The position numbers were made by a program, and so were the translations under genes. DNA of 28,298 bases, from positions 1-28,298 of the IMG/VR virus record IMGVR_UViG_3300023202_000125. The stretch is one strand, 5' to 3'. Of the stretch, positions 27,441-28,298 are shown in pieces (position 1 is the first letter of the stretch; every line of letters begins with the position of its first letter). The notes under the pieces were generated by a model that had not been told where the DNA came from, ran no database searches, and saw only the letters and a list, made by a program, of their open reading frames with translations. This DNA is from a virus.

Positions 27441-28298
27441 ATGAGCAATCGTAAAGATATCAGGACCCCCGTTGGACGCCTTGTACAAGGCTCGCTATAC
27501 GACGGCAGAACTACAGACGCCGAAGGTAACGCCCTCACTTTTAAATCAGGACCTAAAGTTGGCCAAGCACGAATGGATTATTTCTTCTCCATTGCGATCC
27601 CTAAAGGGCCTGAGGCCCACTGGAAAGATACGCCTTGGGGCACTATCATTTGGTCAGTCGGACAGGCAGGCTTTCCACAAGGTCATGCCAACTCCCCAAG
27701 CTTTGCTTGGAAGGTAAAAGACGGTGACGACACAACACCTAACCGTAACAACCGTAAAAACTGTGATCGCGAAGGTTTCCCCGGTCATTGGATTTTAAAC
27801 TTCTCCAGCAGCAATCCACCTTCCATTTTCAATCGAGACGGCAGCAAACCGCTCCTTGAAAAAGACGCCGTCAAACCGGGCGATTACATTCAAGTTTTCG
27901 GTAACGTAACTGACAACGAATCCACACAGCAGCCGGGCGTGTATTTGAACCATCAAATGGTCGCTCACTCCGGTTACGGCGAGCCAATCATTCTCGGACC
28001 AGATCCAAAAGCTGTCGGCTTCGGTGAAGATCCTTTGCCACCGGGAGCAAGCGAGACTCCGGTCGGAACGGCCTTTGGCGCGACCCCAGAACCCGCAACG
28101 CCTGCTCCTGCTCCTGCAGCACCAGCGCCTGCACCCGCAGCACCAGCGCCTGCACCCGCAGCACCAGCACCAGCGCCTGCTCCTGCTCCTGCAGCGCCTG
28201 CACCCGCAGCACCTCCGGCGCCTTATCCTGAGATCATGAACCCTCCTGCAGTACCGGCCCGCGTGATGACAGCTAAAGCCCAAGGGACGCCGTATGAA
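27441..28298 (+). CDS. Probable ssDNA-binding protein, 3' end cut by window
   Basis: Open from ATG 27441 (AAGGA 7 nt upstream) to the edge: 286 residues seen, no stop. The first 190 residues look like an OB-fold ssDNA-binding protein of phage replication clusters: VGRLVQGSLYDGRTTDAEGN, then ARMDYFFSIAIPKGPEAHWK, WSVGQAGFPQGHAN, and a late block DYIQVFGNVTDNESTQQPGV then YLNHQMVAHSGYGEPI. This resembles DUF2815-like or gp2.5-like proteins, but the family is not certain. A long Ala-Pro linker follows (about 215-263), then EIMNPPAVPARVMTAKAQG. Bacterial SSB tails are often flexible; this one may be a protein-contact arm. It follows the nuclease by 70 nt. Confidence 0.78.
   Translation, partial: MSNRKDIRTPVGRLVQGSLYDGRTTDAEGNALTFKSGPKVGQARMDYFFSIAIPKGPEAHWKDTPWGTIIWSVGQAGFPQGHANSPSFAWKVKDGDDTTPNRNNRKNCDREGFPGHWILNFSSSNPPSIFNRDGSKPLLEKDAVKPGDYIQVFGNVTDNESTQQPGVYLNHQMVAHSGYGEPIILGPDPKAVGFGEDPLPPGASETPVGTAFGATPEPATPAPAPAAPAPAPAAPAPAPAAPAPAPAPAPAAPAPAAPPAPYPEIMNPPAVPARVMTAKAQGTPYE
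28097..28217 (+). repeat. Ala-Pro coding repeat array
   Basis: Short tandem units built of GCACC, GCGCCT and GCTCCT codons encode alternating Ala and Pro; a 21-bp unit beginning GCACCAGCGCCTGCAC is repeated in tandem. The antisense strand shows Arg/Cys-rich frames that are artefacts of the repeat. Confidence 0.8.

Noticed and set aside
27795-28283. Arg/Cys-rich minus-strand protein of 162 residues
   Set aside because: It is the antisense of the Ala-Pro repeat array and of the ssDNA-binding gene; its CRRC runs come from the repeat.

Overview
The window is part of a tailed double-stranded DNA phage genome (Caudoviricetes) or a prophage. It holds a terminase, a portal, a Mu gpF-like head protein, a DUF2213 prohead protease, tail fibres, and a phage replication module built around a primase-helicase. 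Genes are packed with ATGA/TAATG overlaps. Good Shine-Dalgarno sites and consensus sigma-70 promoters suggest a proteobacterial, probably gammaproteobacterial, host; the species cannot be told from the sequence. No integrase, rRNA, canonical tRNA, CRISPR array or insertion sequence was seen.

Layout. (1) 1-11313, minus strand: a late packaging and virion operon. In transcription order it holds a ParB-N/DNA methyltransferase, small terminase, several fibre or virion proteins, a fibre-assembly-like protein, a coiled-coil protein, large terminase, portal, gpF-like head protein and a DUF2213 protease cut by the window edge. One membrane-protein gene (5176-5745) sits inside it on the opposite strand. 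(2) 11314-11677: a divergent regulatory region with promoters both ways, an AT-rich tract and TACCCC repeats; a possible replication origin. (3) 11678-20181, plus strand: about 34 very small genes, mostly of unknown function. Recognisable ones are a DUF3310 protein, a DUF2829/Tad2-type protein (candidate anti-Thoeris or anti-CBASS sponge), a ribbon-helix-helix regulator, several Cys-rich zinc-binding candidates and several one-helix membrane proteins. A strongly folded RNA is predicted at 16059-16206. (4) 20178-25350, minus strand: NrS-1-like primase-helicase, a short TetR-type regulator, a small Cys protein, a VRR-NUC nuclease and a superfamily 2 helicase. (5) 25431-28298, plus strand: a Pro-rich accessory protein, a DUF2800 RecB/Cas4-like nuclease and a probable ssDNA-binding protein cut by the window edge.

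Regulation is the most striking part. Two operator families can be read by eye. Family A is a 20-bp palindrome with half-site TATACCTCA(A), placed exactly between the -35 and -10 of five consensus promoters in the small-gene region. Three of these promoters belong to a 47-bp promoter/operator/RBS cassette that is identical except for one base. Family B is a 22-bp dyad, about TTATTGMCS-N4-SGRCARYAA. It occurs at the promoter of the TetR-like gene, between the divergent helicase and Pro-rich genes, before the ssDNA-binding gene, and at a promoter in the small-gene operon. I infer that the TetR-like protein reads family B and that a second regulator, perhaps the ribbon-helix-helix protein, reads family A.
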